From Lottia gigantea (Eukaryota; Mollusca; Gastropoda; Lottiidae), in NCBI RefSeq assembly GCF_000327385.1, contig NW_008708401.1, positions 2,811,165-2,875,164 of the forward strand: a stretch of DNA of 64,000 bases, written 5' to 3'. The notes below the pieces were generated by a model. The model did not search any database. It saw only the letters and a list, made by a program, of their open reading frames with translations, and was not told the DNA's origin. This document shows, piece by piece, positions 1 through 14,145 of this stretch (position 1 is the first letter of the stretch; each line of letters begins with the position of its first letter). The translations under genes were made by a program, and so were the position numbers.

Positions 1-1177
1 GTATAATTTACAAGTGAATAGATAAAGTCATGGAAATCAAAATCTTAGTAGGGAGTCCTTTAATACACATGATGTACTTGAACAACTGCAGTGTATATCT
101 GAACAACTGTCAAATGATGTGTCAAAGAATAGTATGTTTAACCTACTCTGAATCCACAAATACCATCTTTCTGATGCTGATGTGTTTCCTATTGGTTTTT
201 TGTATTAGCTGGCAAAAATTCTACAACTATTTTAGACTCAAAGTTTTTTTTACAAAAGTAGAAATTGTATGTGCATGTAAAGCTACGACTTTCGTACTTT
301 TTCCAAAGAATTCGCAGAAGCACTGTTGACAGGTTTAGTGATGTCATGAATACCAGGCAGTGATGGAATTTTAGACATCTGGAAAAAAGTAAGATCTTTA
401 ACAGCAGATGACACAGAATATTTTCAGTCCTTCATAAACCATCACCATCTAAGAATATTAAGAAATTTGTCGAAATTCTCACAAATTCTTCTGAGTAATA
501 ATTTAGGATCAAAGTGAATATGAATGAAAAGGAAGTTAAAATAATGTTATTGTGCTGAAGAAAATATGTGCCAAGTGAAGAGGTCTATGATTAATTCTAT
601 AGCTTGGCTGGAGGAGACTTGACTCAGTCTCAAGCTGAGTTAAATGGCTTCCAGGACAATGGCCAACTTTTCTCCTTTCCATTTGACCATATCTAATTAT
701 AACTTTGCTTGCCTTCTACTCTAATTATTAGTCCGATTTAAGACCAACTCCAGGCCATCTCGTCCTTTTCTTTCTGAACTCTTGACGCAATTCAATTACC
801 TAACCTTTAAACCCTTTAGATTGTTGCTTTTCATCCATTATTAATTTTGTTACATTCAGTGGAGCTAAGCTTGAGTCCAACTTTAGCCTTCAAAGACTTT
901 CTGACATGCTGGGCACTAAAGAAATTTAGTAATCGTTTGCTACAAGCACGATTTTGTCCATTAAAAAATATTGAATCATTAGTCTTGTCTAATAAAAGTT
1001 GGAAATGCATTTAGTCAATTTAATGTCACATCCTACACTTTTCTTTTATAAATGAATTTGTGTTTCAGATTTAGAAATGATAATAGCTTTCAATTCAAAC
1101 AACAGACAGTTTTAATTGTTCCACAAAACAAAGTAAAAGAAATTTCATCCGTCAAATGAAGAGAAATAAAGACAATT
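1..1177. other. AT-rich DNA, no gene recognised
   Basis: I see no coding segment, splice-flanked exon or repeat that I can name here. The open frame at 30-329 has low-complexity, hydrophobic composition and no recognisable motif, so it is not called. Confidence 0.5.
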
Positions 1178-1795
1178 GTAAATAGAAACAACAGACAGTA
1201 TCAGATAGAAACAACAGACAGTATCAGATAGAAACAACAGAAAGTATCAGATAGAAACAACATACAGTATCAGATAGAAACAACAGAAAGTATCAGATAG
1301 AAACAACATACAGTATCAGATAGAAACAACAGAAAGTATCAGATAGAAACAACATACAGTATCAGATAGAAACAACAGAAAGTATCAGATGGAAACAACA
1401 GACATCAGATAGAAACAACAGACATCATCAGATGGAAACAACAGACAGTATCGAATAGAAACAACAGACAGCATCAGATAGAAACAACAGACAACATCAG
1501 ATAGAAACAACAGACAGCATCATATAGAAACACACAGAAACAACAGACAGCATCAGATGAAAACAACAGACAACATGAGATAGAAACAACAGACAACATC
1601 AGATAGAAATAACAGACAGCATCAAATGGAAACAACAGACAGTATCAAATGGAAACAACAGACAACATCAAATGGAAACAACAGACAACATCAGATGGAA
1701 ACAACAGACAAGATCAGATGGAAACAACAGACAGTATCAGATAGACAACAACAGCATCAGATAGAACCAATAGACAGCATCAGATAGAAACTGCA
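1178..1795. repeat. 23-bp minisatellite with dimeric higher-order segment
   Basis: About 27 imperfect copies of a 23-bp unit of the form AGATAGAAACAACAGACAGTATC. Between about 1236 and 1390 two variants alternate strictly (ACAGAAAGTAT and ACATACAGTAT), making a 46-bp higher-order dimer. Toward the right the units are more mixed (GACATC, GACAACATC, TAGAAA to TGGAAA). The array is non-coding as far as I can see and lies in gene-free DNA. Copy number is counted by eye. Confidence 0.93.
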
Positions 1796-3470
1796 GTAAC
1801 AGATAACACCTATATTCATGTGTCGATTCAGTGTTGCATTTCTCCATTCTGAATCAGAAGCACAACTAAAATAAAAGTTAATTCCCTTAGGTTAATAGAG
1901 TTTCTACAAGGTCATAAGGTATATTAAATTTCTTAAATTAGCATAATCCCTTGTGAATTTCTAAAACAATCTCTCTCATAATGAAAGGTATGCCAGGTGC
2001 CTGGAGATGACCTGTAAACTGACCATGACTTAATTCAGGCCAGCTGGTTACATCCCTGGTCCAGTGTCCATCTGTGATGATACTATAAACAGATAGGAAT
2101 GAAAAATAAACAGGGAGGAAGGAAATATGGACCTATATTTGAACCAGACTATATCTTGCCTCAGTTTAATTATCAGCAAGGTTTTATATTATTCCCTTTC
2201 TGGTTTAATTACTATTGCAGGCATCATTCTAGCTGCTTTGTTTATTTTCTTAGGCTTAAATCACCCTAAATAAAACGACATTTAACCCCAAGCAGAAAAT
2301 TCAAACCTTACAATCAGATTTGGTAGGATTTTAGGGTGCAATATTGGTACATCTGCATCTGGGTCTGACACTTTTATTTAGGGTACCAGATATGCAGAGA
2401 TTAATGTATGATAGTCACAGGAAATAAATCTTAAACATTATAAATGACCAGATTAGAATCATTAGTAAATTTTATAGAGCTCAAGCTTTGTCTCCTTTCA
2501 ACAATAAAAGAAGCACTTCAAAATCTTGTTTTCTTTTCAAAGATCAGATATTGAAATCTTTAGAATATTTGAGGATTTTGAAAATCTTTCCATTGTTTAC
2601 TAAACACCTGATTTCAACCTGCACTTTGTTTTTAAGTGGAAAAGAACACCCACTAAGTCAGTGTAGTACCTTTTGGATTTCAAAGACTTACACAGGAAGT
2701 TCTAAAGAGAATCACACTTTATGATTTCCTTTTATACATCTTCATTTTAAAGACTTCAGAATGTATAAAGAAGGTTAAATTTTAAAACAAAGTGAATTCT
2801 TTCTTCAGTCAAGGTTTATATCACAATTTGCTAGAGTGGAAATCTAATAATTTTTTTTCTAAAATGGAACATATGAGAGCACTCAATATTTTTTTTTGGT
2901 GACCCTTGCTAAAATACAACTCTTCACTAATAAAATAAATTTTAATTTATTTATTTTGCCATTTCCTAATGTCAAATTATCTTCCACACAATCCGTCTGT
3001 ATCACATGAGGACTTTTAAAATTCGATTGGATTTTCAAATCATCCTTTGCTTGATTTTCAAACTCTGTAACATGAGTTCTTACAGGCAGTGAAGTATTTT
3101 TATTAGTGTTGATACTGAAACAGACACCACTGCACACAGAGAATGGGTGGTCTAGTTACATCACTGTATCATTAAACTACTAGGGTCCATCTTCAAACTC
3201 AATGGCTCATTAATTACTTAATTTATTAATTAATTTCTACCATCTGATATCACTAGCTTCTTACTATTATTTGTTTACATCTTATACTGTGTTTATTTGT
3301 AAACAACCTGAAATTATTACCTCAAATTATTCATTAGGGACTGGTTATAAACAAATTATTAACTACATCAAACATTACAGACCACACATAAATATCATCT
3401 ATATCCATTGCATAACCATGGAGCAGTGTCTAGAAAATTTTGAGTTTCCCAATGAATAACATTCCAGGAA
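1796..3470. other. AT-rich DNA, no gene recognised
   Basis: Only short open frames without recognisable motifs (for example 2488-2724 and 2883-3137 on opposite strands). No splice-bounded exon or clear repeat was found. Confidence 0.45.
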
Positions 3471-3600
3471 TAGCTTGGTTGGTTGCGAGATGGATTGTCA
3501 TCTGCTAGGCGATTAGATGCGGTGGTTTCGAATTCACCTCGCGAGAAAAATTCTGATGCCATGGCCAGTGCTTCTGGAAGTCTTGTGTCAGATTTTAACC
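3471..3600 (+). mobile_element. tRNA-derived SINE-like fragment
   Basis: The first ~75 bases look like a degenerate tRNA head. There is an A-box-like stretch, and a B-box-like GGTTTCGAATTC at about 3524-3535 that carries one extra base relative to GGTTCGANTCC. A non-tRNA body follows (GCCATGGCCAGTGCTTCTGG region). GC content is clearly above the flanks. No target-site duplication was found, so the ends are approximate. A decayed tRNA pseudogene is the alternative. Confidence 0.45.
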
Positions 3601-6600
3601 TCCCTTATCAATGATCTATTTTATATAAAAAACTTCAATCTTTCAACAACAACAAAATTTAGCCAAAACTAATATAATAATTCATAAATGGATTAACTGA
3701 AATAGCACAATCTTAAATTTCGTTTTATTAATTCTACAAAAGTTTCTAACAGAAGATGGTAATTGATAATGAATATTCTTTGATTATTAGCAAAAATATT
3801 ATGGACTTAACTGATCACAAACAAGATTTGTATTATGTTTAGACCACACAAAATCACACTAAAACCTGTGAAATCTATCCAACTGGCCATGAAATTGTTA
3901 TCATGGTTTTACACCATTTCTGAAATTCAACCAATATCTCATTATTAATGTTCTATAGAACATGATGTGATTTTATTGTTCATGTGTTAGCCACTTGTGT
4001 TTATATTTTTTATTATGAGCAACAGGACATATTTTATGAGTGTTTTTAATTTAGTATACACTCCCAGATGCAGCCTTAGAGATACTTTGGTTTTGATAAC
4101 GAAAGACTTTCAGAAATAAGCCTGGGCTTATCCATGTTTTTTATTATAGATATAAACTATCAAAATAGGCACACAATCGCAAAATAGAAAAAAAATTTCA
4201 TACAACTTCTGATTTTTGCAAGGTTCATTAAAGTCGTTTCTGACCACTGATATTTCCAGAAGTTTTTGTAGTCTAGGAACCTAATGTAGATCAAAAGCGT
4301 AAGGTCGACTGTCGAGTATCATTTTTCTAATGATCGAATCTTTTCTTTATGAAAATTCTATTAATACCAAGAGTTCAAACTATAAAATAAATAACAATGG
4401 AGTCATATTATTGAATATTGAAATATCAACCATGTAATATTAAACTTCCGTTGTCTAGTACTGATGACAATGAAGAGAAAAATTTGATGTCCAGCTGAAC
4501 TATAATGAAGTTTATTGGTGAAAAATTTCACGTCCAGTCAAGCCAGTAATAAAATGTTATCAAGGATAAGTTTATGTTAGAATAATTGAGACAATAAAAC
4601 AAGTCCAACCAGATGGATGGCCGAACTTCATTTGTTAAATATTTTAACATCTTTTTGTTTTGTAAAATATAATTTTTGAAATGATGGCCATAAAATAATT
4701 TTTCTCTTCAGTGGACTGGTACTTGTGACCCTATTTGATGATACTTGCTGTTGTCTTTGAGTATGTTGTTAGCTTTAAGAGTCTTGGTGTAGACTTTCAA
4801 AATCCTATGTTACCTAAATAGATAACTTTCATGCCATGATCATCTAAAATTTCTCATGATCAAACTAGAGTTTTTAATTGGTACACAGCTACAATAGAGA
4901 AGAGGAATGGGCATTTTCTTCCCCATAATTCCAAGATGATTTTTACAAAAATAAGTTATTTGCATGATCTGCCATAATGCAAGTTAGTGCAGCATCAGCT
5001 CTTGAGTTTTCCAACAGACAATGAACCATCTCCTGACTTGTACTAGGTCAGTTATGAATCAACTAAGAAATAATAATGGTCATGATATTAATACCCATAA
5101 AATACATTTTGATATCAGTCTATATTATAAAAGTCTATCAATAACTGAGGAATGATTATAAAATTTGATAACACAAGACAAATTACAAGAGCAGACTAGG
5201 AAAGACTGAAAGCTGGACATGAAATGTAGTCAAGCATTATATAGATATAGTAAAATCCCCAGTTTGTCTGACTATCAAAGAACGAGTGGCAGAGTTCATG
5301 GTGTTTATTAGTATTTATACTGATGATGTATTTTAGAAATATTTCTATAGTTTTATACTTCATGTTTTATCATGCTTGATAGACTTAGTTCAATTAGATA
5401 CTGTCCTTGTAACAATGTACTGAACAAATACTCATGAAATATCTTAGCCTAGAACCTTTTGCCAAGGTGCTTGGTTCTGAGGATTCTGATATCACATGGA
5501 CTACTAGCATGGATAGAGTTAGCTCAATTGAAATAATGCACCGAACAAATACTTGTATAATTGAAATATTTCCCAACAAGTTGGATTCTAATGAGGTCAT
5601 GTGAAATATGGCTCAGATGGATTTTGATGGATAACTCAGTCGTTCAATTTAAGGTTAAGTTTTCACCTAATAGCATAAAACAGTTATACCTTTGACTACA
5701 AAATTGGTTCTGCTACGGAACAATTAGGGAATGAACTAAGCAAAGGTAATCTTAGTGATACAAGCTTCATCATATATCTCAATTTGGCACATTGTCATCA
5801 CCATGAAAATGTATTTTCCAAATAACAAAATTTGAAAAGAAAAGAGCCGTCCAAAAACATATAATATTGGATTAATAACTATTTTAAAAAAATCAATCAG
5901 CAATATTTTTTGTCTTTTTGATGAGTGGGCTTACTATACTGTTTCCTGTCATAGAAAACAAAAGACTCTAATAAATTTAACTGAGACAAATTTCTTATAA
6001 ATTTGAAATTTTTATGAGTCACATATGGTGGATATTGAAATGATCAAATACAATTTTCTTCTCTGAATGACAAGTTCAGGATCATTAAATATAGTTATTT
6101 CATCCATTCCATTTACAATTCTACCTCCTTCACTAGAGAACTCTTGTAATGATGTAACACTCTGTCACTTATTGTCATATCACTGCCTTTATTTGGTTAC
6201 ATCAAAGAGGGACATAACTCTCAGGGGATAAATTAATTAAAAGAAATTAGTAGAAACTGTTAAATTTGGAGGGTTTGTAATGATATTATAATGAATATTG
6301 TTAGAAGAATGTAATGAGGATATTGAAGGAAGGGGCTGGAATTAATGAGATCATCAATTAACAAGCTAATGACCTTAATGAGATTAACAGATAGGGTTAC
6401 CTCCCTTTATTTTAACCTCTTCCACAATAACAAGTTTTATAACCTTGTAACTATTTTAATGAGCTCATTGTTTTAAACACCAAAGAGGTGATGAGTGGTC
6501 TAACAAGATTACAGGTTTTAAGACCTGTGAACAAATTTCATCAAAGGGATACACTTGGGCATGAATACAAGGGGTAAAGCTGGGACTATGTGAACATTTT

Positions 6601-9600
6601 TGAAGGAGGTGTAATCCTACACCAGAACAAGTTGTTACTTTTCAATTTTAATCTAAGTAATATCTATATACTGAAACAAATATTCAAAAGGGTGTGTACA
6701 CCACAGCAAGTTGTTAATTTTCAATTTTAATCCCATTTTAAAACCACACCACTCTCCCATGAATTAAGAAAGACCATCTATATCTATTGCTAGGCTTGGT
6801 GATTCTGAATGAATGTCATTACATTTTTACAATGGTTTGAAAATATTTGCTCATCATTGTTTGTTTGATTTTTTTGATTTGTAGGCTAATATGGTCCCAA
6901 AACCTGGGCCCTGGTTCACAAAATTTTAACTAAGATTATATTCAGATTTTAAGAAATCAGCCATTGTCCCAAACCTTGGCTACATTCATACCAATAAGTG
7001 ACATCCCCAAGTTCAAATATTTCTTATATACATAGAAATAAAAAAAAGAACATTAATAATCCATGTATCTGATTACAAGCAGTCAAATGGTCTAATGATA
7101 ACCATGTAGACATAACTAATAGATATCTTCCTTCAATACCTCTCAACTTTCTTTTTAAATCTCTTCACAATGGCTTTAATTTACTTTACTATTTACCTCA
7201 AGTGGCCAGTGAAGTTTAGCCACCATCTTTGAGCACGATGTACAAACATGCGACAGATTAGGATTAGTGAAATCTTTAAAAGAAGGAGCGAGAGTATAAA
7301 AAAAGAATGTTGTCTGGTTTTTAGTCATGTTACAATTGTTGATATTTGCTGCTCTGACCACTGATTTGAATCTACAGGATCATGTTACTAATCTTAATCA
7401 TCACATTCTAAATCCATAGTCACATTTTACACTTAAAATATATCTCCAAATTTTTCGAACCAAAATGCACAAAACTCAATTGATTATACCCATCTCAAAC
7501 TTGATGTAACTTAGCAACTTTGACTCTAAGATACACATTTTGCATATGAAATTGTATAAAGCATATCATTCAACCTGTTCAATTCTTGAATTGTTGAGAG
7601 TTGTTTAAAAACAAACACCGAAGGTACATGTGGCATACACAATCTTCTAATATCAATTGTTTATAAAGTTTTTTTTTATGAATATAGTCGTTCATTATGA
7701 ATTCTGTATAGAAATTAAGATGAAACCCCATTCTAATGATTCGAGTCATTTTACAGGTGAAGAGTTAACAAAAAGACTGTAATTCTGTCCTAGAATGATA
7801 TGGTATTGTTTACTAAGTAAATACAGTGAGTCAAGATGAACTGGTGGTCCTCAAGGAGTAGCTTCAAGGATCAGATGTCATGTTTAAAGGAGGAAACAGT
7901 AGGGTGTTAATGAGATGATTTTATGACAGGAATTGAGCAACATGTCTCAATTTGATTCAATTTCTGTTAACTGACTGACAGTGAGTTTGTCAATTTGTTC
8001 AGCTACTCTAGACAACTAACTTTACACTAACTTCAAGGAGGTCTTCTCTAGACGGTCTATATTAGACTTGAAGAGTAGTTCTGGAGGCCAATTACCCAAC
8101 AATTAGATATAATTCTGCAAGGACAGAGGGATAGTTAGTTTTGTCTACTTATAAACTAGGTGCCATTGGCCTCAATCCTTCATAAAGAATTATCAGGTTT
8201 TCCAATCCAAAAAATGTTTTTGCTGTACAAAACAATTCAATTTCAAACATCATTTGACTCATACTTCATACCTATCTCAAATATATTTAACACAAATTGA
8301 TTCGTGTTTTGCAGGAATGGATGTCGTTTTCTCCTAGTTATTCAGTCATAAGCCTAGAGTTGCGTGAATTCTTAACTCAACTACCAGAATCGACCTCAAC
8401 ATACAGACAAGGTCCCTAATTTGAAACATGTAGTAGCCTAAACAAATCTTAATGCTATTTTTCTCCCAGATTATTTACTTAGTGTTGACACATAAAAAAT
8501 CAATAAGAATTGTAAACCAAACGGATATTAACTTTATACACGATTATTGTAGTAATCTGTTGAATTAAACGTCTGTCCACCCTTCATATTTACTTCCTAT
8601 TGATTATCTGCCCCTGACCATCTTACTAGGTAACATTTCAGACAATCTAATGTTCTAAATTTTACCTTCGACCAATTCTAGTATTTACAGGAGGCAAGTT
8701 GTCCTATTGATTATCTGCCCTTGATTGTTTAAGTGACCAGGCTATGTACATATAGCCCTGTTTTAATACTGGACTTAACTAAAGTTTAGAAATAGTTTCC
8801 ATTCTTTATATTGATTAAATTCAAATTGATATTGAAATTATTTTACTCATTTCACTTCAGTGGATTGTTCAACTGCTTAAAAGTTTTGATTGGACATTAA
8901 TTTGTATACCCAATTGAATATATGCAGGCAATCATTCTTGATGTGGAAGTGAAATTTTGTTCTGACCACACTGAAGATTTTCTTGATACGTCAATTATAC
9001 ATATCATCCATGATAAAGCCTGAAAATTCAAAATTTTCCACATAGGATAGTCTAACTTCATTAGACTAACGCGGAATAAACAGTAGTATATAAGATACAA
9101 AACTACAATTACACATGTCAACTTCCGAATAAAAATGCTGGCAGTTTAGGAATCTTACTTATTACTCGTATATACTCAGAAATGAAGCCTGTTATCATTG
9201 GTCTGAAGCTTACATATTCCTACCTGAGCAGGCAAACAAGTTCCAAACTTAAGTTTAATAAACAACTGTCAACATGAAGCAACATAAAAAATTAGAATTT
9301 TATTACTAATTTGTTACAAATCTGAACAACAAGAGTCCAGGAATAATCCTCTGGTAAAAATATCTGTACTAAAATTTTGGTGAAAGCATTGTTATGCAAG
9401 AGAATAACTAGAGAATAGTTTTCTCATTTGTCTTTATTGAAGCGTGGCTTGACTCAAGTCTTGAGATATTACAGAACAATTGAAGACAGATATCTAATAG
9501 AAATTATTCTGACAATTCCACTAGTAATTTTCTCCTAATCATGATTGACATGTATAGCGTCAAGATGGAATCGGTTTTATATCATTCCTGGCAATCATTA

Positions 9601-12600
9601 TTATAGGAGAAATGTCCAGTCAACTTGACCGCTGTCCTACTTCATCTGAAACACACAGCTGTATCCTGCCTTCCAGATTTACAAATCTTATTTCATTTGA
9701 GCTACTACAAGATTTACTTTGGTGTGTGTTGCAGGTCATGCAGCCAAGCCATGAAAGTTGGTGTTTTCTAAAATTGCTTGGTTGATTGGAAAGAACACAT
9801 AGCTATAACAATAACTGTGTGGTGTTCTTTACCACACCACTCCAACTGCAACAAATTGTTCATTTGATATGTTTCTGATGCAACAAACAAGAGTGAATCT
9901 ACTTGAATTTAGCTGATTGTAATTTGCAAGAACTAAGTCTACATCAGATAAACAAACCCACATGACAGCAAAAATAGAACCTGGTAGATATTTCTGGTTT
10001 CTGTTTCATTTTTGTTACATTTTATAAGAGCTATGAATTATAAAATTATCAGAAGTTTTTTTTAAACTCATCAATTCAAATGATTTTAAAAAGTCCAAAA
10101 ACATAAAAGGTCATCAATCTGTCATCCAAGCCACAAACTCTCGGTCCATCTCTCAATAATTCGAACAGTGTGTATGACCACTGAAACTTGACCCCAGGAA
10201 CCAAACAGCTGAGGGGTCAAACAAATATTGGCCTAACAGCTGAGGAACTGGATTAACATTTGCTGGTCATTTATAAATACAAGCTGACATGCTAATACAT
10301 GGCAGAATCTCTCTTTAAATTCTTCACTATCAATTATAATTGGAGAATCAAATGACCATTTAAATTCTAATGATTCTAATCATTTTCAAAAACATGACAG
10401 GAGATCATTTAAATTAAAGATGGATTCTCAAATTTCCCAAGATTTCAAATTTGGGTTTGATAAATGCAATGTGGCATAGCTGAATATGAAGTTATATTCC
10501 AATATTCTCATAATTTGTTGAGGGGGTGACCAGGGTAAAACAACCACCTCAAAGGGTTTAGTAAAACGATAGATATTTTTCAACAAAAAACCAAAAGGTT
10601 CTTTATTTTAAAATGAATAACTTGTCTTATAACAGGAAGTATCTAATACTGTAATATCCAGAAATCCAAAATAAATTGAAACAATATATCATCTAAATAT
10701 CCAAAACTTCCAACATAGAAATCTGTCCTTACATTATTATAACAAGAATCTGATTAACAGAGTTCACAGTAAAATTAAAAAGGCAGAGGTGATGAGAGCT
10801 CAGATGAAAATATAATAAAGAAACAGGCAGTGAGGTGTGACTTTAACTGGGGGTTTGAACTAAGTAACATTATGGTTTTCTGCATTAATTGGTAATTAAG
10901 TTAAACAATGGTGAACAAAATTTAAGTTATAAGTTAACAAAGTTGAATTGGTTTCTAAATAAATCAAGTCATTACAATCAAATATTTGCTATAGTGACTT
11001 CATACACTACAAATTTTAATATTTTTAAAACATAGAAGATGCCAATGTCCTTGGTGCTCATATAAAGACTAGAAAACCTATATCAATAATGTTTAGAAAT
11101 TAATTAAATAAATAAGAGAGAAACATTTATGTGACAATATTTTTTTTAATGGGCAGATATATTTCAAGAATAGATGTTAAAATCCCTAATTGTATTTCAA
11201 TCCTTCAAATCACAGGTTTATAATAAGGAACTGAAATGTTTGTATTTGATCTTTCTGGTGTTTGTATTGAAGGATTAGACATTGTCCTAACATTGTGTAA
11301 GGAATTTGTAGAAGTGTTGAAAGAACAGTAAATATAAGTCGTCTAATCCTGACTCATGCCATGATAAATGTAGCAATAATTATTGATATGGGAATCCTGA
11401 TAAATCGACCAGATGTGGTTCCTAATCCTCTTGTCAAGACCCTAAACCTTTCATCCTTGGCTACTTCATGTCCACTTTGTGGTCAGTATTAATCTGATTG
11501 GTAGAAACAAGGGACATCAATATCCTGTCAGGTTTGACCACTTATCAAGCTGAATATTGATGTGAGCTTCTAATCAATCATGATACAGGAATCAATCTAG
11601 ATGGACTGGTTGTCTGAGTAACATGTAGTCAGGATTGACCAGAAAATTAATTTCATAAAATTTTTCTTAACAAAACTTGTCTAAACTGTCTCCCATATTT
11701 AGAGTAATATTATGTGATAATATTTGATGTATCCACTAGGATAACAAATAGGATCATGTCCAACCTCTTGGCAACAGTTTACCATTTTGTGCCAAGTTCT
11801 TGCTGAATCGAAAACCTTTATTCTGACATTACGAATACAAGCACTGGAACTTGCGCTTACTGAGAATCTGATCATATTCAATTTTTTCTCATATTTAATA
11901 CAAATATTGTTTCCAATACAATTTATCATTTATCACTTAACATATCATGAACTCTATTTTCTCAAAAATGAAAAAAAAAGATTCATGTCTTCCACTTACA
12001 CAGAAATAATCTTCTAAGATATTATTTTAAGTAGAACTATTATTCATTTACACCATATAATGGCCAAATTCACAAATTATCATCTTTATGATGTGGAGGA
12101 CAAAAAGAGAGAAAGAAGCAATAAATGTATAGATTACAATAAATAGTACCATTAAGACATTAGTATATTTCAACTATGTGCTACTAAGATAGTGATGGTA
12201 TGTCTGGAAGTGATTTGGTGCCAGTACTAATTTAGAATGTCTTAGATCTGACCACTGATGTGTCCAGTAATTTGTCAAATTTTATTATTCATGTCATTAT
12301 TTAGGAGTTAAATAGCTGTTTAAAGTAACCCTCTACAGATTACTTATCTTGTATGATAAATCTCTTTTTTATGGCATCTAGATTCCATCACTTTCTGAAG
12401 GACAATATTTACTGTATAAAGCTTTCAAGAGACACCAAAAGTACTTAAATATCCTCAGATAAAATTTTGGACATTTTCAGGCAAGTGAAGTACAACAATG
12501 GACAAATAATCAACAATCATCATGTCAAACAAAGAGAGATCTCCAATTTCTTCAATTCCAAGAAAAGATGCAATAATATGTTTTACAGTTATGAAACACT

Positions 12601-12809
12601 TCATCCAGAAGTAGGCAAACTTACAAGAAAGATACTAAATCATCTATATGTATGTTATGGAGTAGAAGCTAAATATCAAATATTCTTTGCACAAATTTTG
12701 ATTTTTTAAAGTAATGAGGTCCATATTAGATTTCCAGGTTTTTTGCCTGAAATAAAGGTACATGGAAGTTGTCAAAAAAAAATTGACAATAACATTGATT
12801 TTATGCAGC
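3601..12809. other. Long gene-free stretch
   Basis: No exon with acceptor, donor and recognisable protein similarity was found on either strand. Short direct repeats occur (for example two copies of an AAGTTGTTA-TTTTCAATTTTAATC segment near 6630 and 6709). A reverse-complement GGTTACCTCCCTTT-type motif lies near 6398. The missing last NAXD exon could lie here on the minus strand, but I could not find it by eye. Confidence 0.4.
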
Positions 12810-12966
12810 TATTTCTTACATGTATTGATGTTTTACAAACCAACAAAACCACCAAAAAACCTCTTTCTTACATCCATTGATTCTTTACAAACTAACAAAT
12901 CAACACCAACAGGTCTATTTCTTGCATCAATCAATTCTTGACAAACTAACAAACCCACACCAAGCG
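12810..12966. repeat. ~53-bp tandem triplication
   Basis: Three diverged head-to-tail copies begin near 12811, 12863 and 12917. Each has a TTTCTTACAT-like start followed by a CAAACTAACAAA-CAACACCAA-like tail. Spacing is 52 and 54 bases. No coding content was seen. Confidence 0.75.
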
Positions 12967-14145
12967 TTATTAGTTTAAAACAGAAAATAAACGTGTCACA
13001 AACAATTTATCAACAACAGAAAAATCTTAATGTGCACTTAACCTTCAAATATAAACACATTAAAACATTAAAAATAATAAAACAAGGGTAGGATTTGTAC
13101 CAAAACAAAATAATCATTACTTTTAATCTAAATTACCTATATCTTACTTTATGGTATTATTTGGAATTCTTTTAATCTGTATCTGACTAGTCAGTGCAGG
13201 GAACAGAAATGTGCTGCCAAAACATTTGTTTTGTTAGAATATTTTGTATTTGCTACCTCGATTTTCTCTCCAAAAAATCCTACAGTGAGCTGAAATTGAG
13301 CTCTTTCAGCTGGCAAAACAAAATCTATGTGACTCTTGAAATCAAATTGGGTGATTAAACGTCATGATAAGCTGCATTTGAGTAGCCCCATTTACATAAC
13401 TTGATATATCATAATTGTTATCGATTTAATATTTCTAAAATTTATGCTCTGAAACTTGTATATGAAATGGCCAGAAATGTACAGTAAGCATACACAAGTA
13501 TACAAAGATGCACCAAAGATACATCAGATAAACTGACAGTCTTCTATAATTCAAACACATTCAGATCTGTGAGAACAGTAATAAATATTTACCAGTAAAA
13601 TGTCACAATACCATTAACAGCTGACCATAGACAAGTTTATAAATAAATAAATTAAAGTATATGAACCAAAATAAACCATTAATATTCCAATGCCATATAT
13701 TGACCAGTTGTTAAACTGGCAGATTTATTCCGTGTTTCTTTAACAAATTGACAGGTGATGATAGATTGTTTTTTAATAATTCATTCCACTTTTGAATAAG
13801 ATTAATGAATTTAGGACCATAAATAACTTTACTATATTTATTTTTCTTCAGAATGGTATATTGCATATCACAAACTGATTCTTATCTAATTATAGGCCTA
13901 AGAACCTAAGTTTTGAGAGGGGTTCCAAAAACACATTTCTATCTTTATTAGAGGAGAGCTTCAGTTTAGTACATAACATATTTCTAGGTTATATGTTATC
14001 TGATAAAAGGAGTAGAATTTTGAGAGGGGTGGGGTAAGGGGAGCATCTGCCCAAGTCACATAATCTCCTAAACACTACTCACAGATGTGGTGGCAAACAA
14101 CACATCGGTACCTCGAGTGGCATGTAAAAAAGTAAACATACTTAC
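12967..14145. other. 3' flank or last intron of NAXD, terminal exon not found
   Basis: NAXD exon 9 ends at 14146 with a good donor, so this stretch is probably intron or 3' flank of that gene. A minus-strand segment near 13180-13235 follows a TTTTGGCAG acceptor-like site. Its translation does not resemble the expected NAXD C-terminus, so it is not called. Confidence 0.4.

Noticed and set aside
12467-12709. 80-codon plus-strand frame after a TTTTCAG site
   Set aside because: No domain, no downstream donor and AT-driven composition.
13180-13235. Possible NAXD terminal exon after TTTTGGCAG on the minus strand
   Set aside because: The frame is open and phase-compatible, but the peptide lacks the expected Thr-rich DMI motif.
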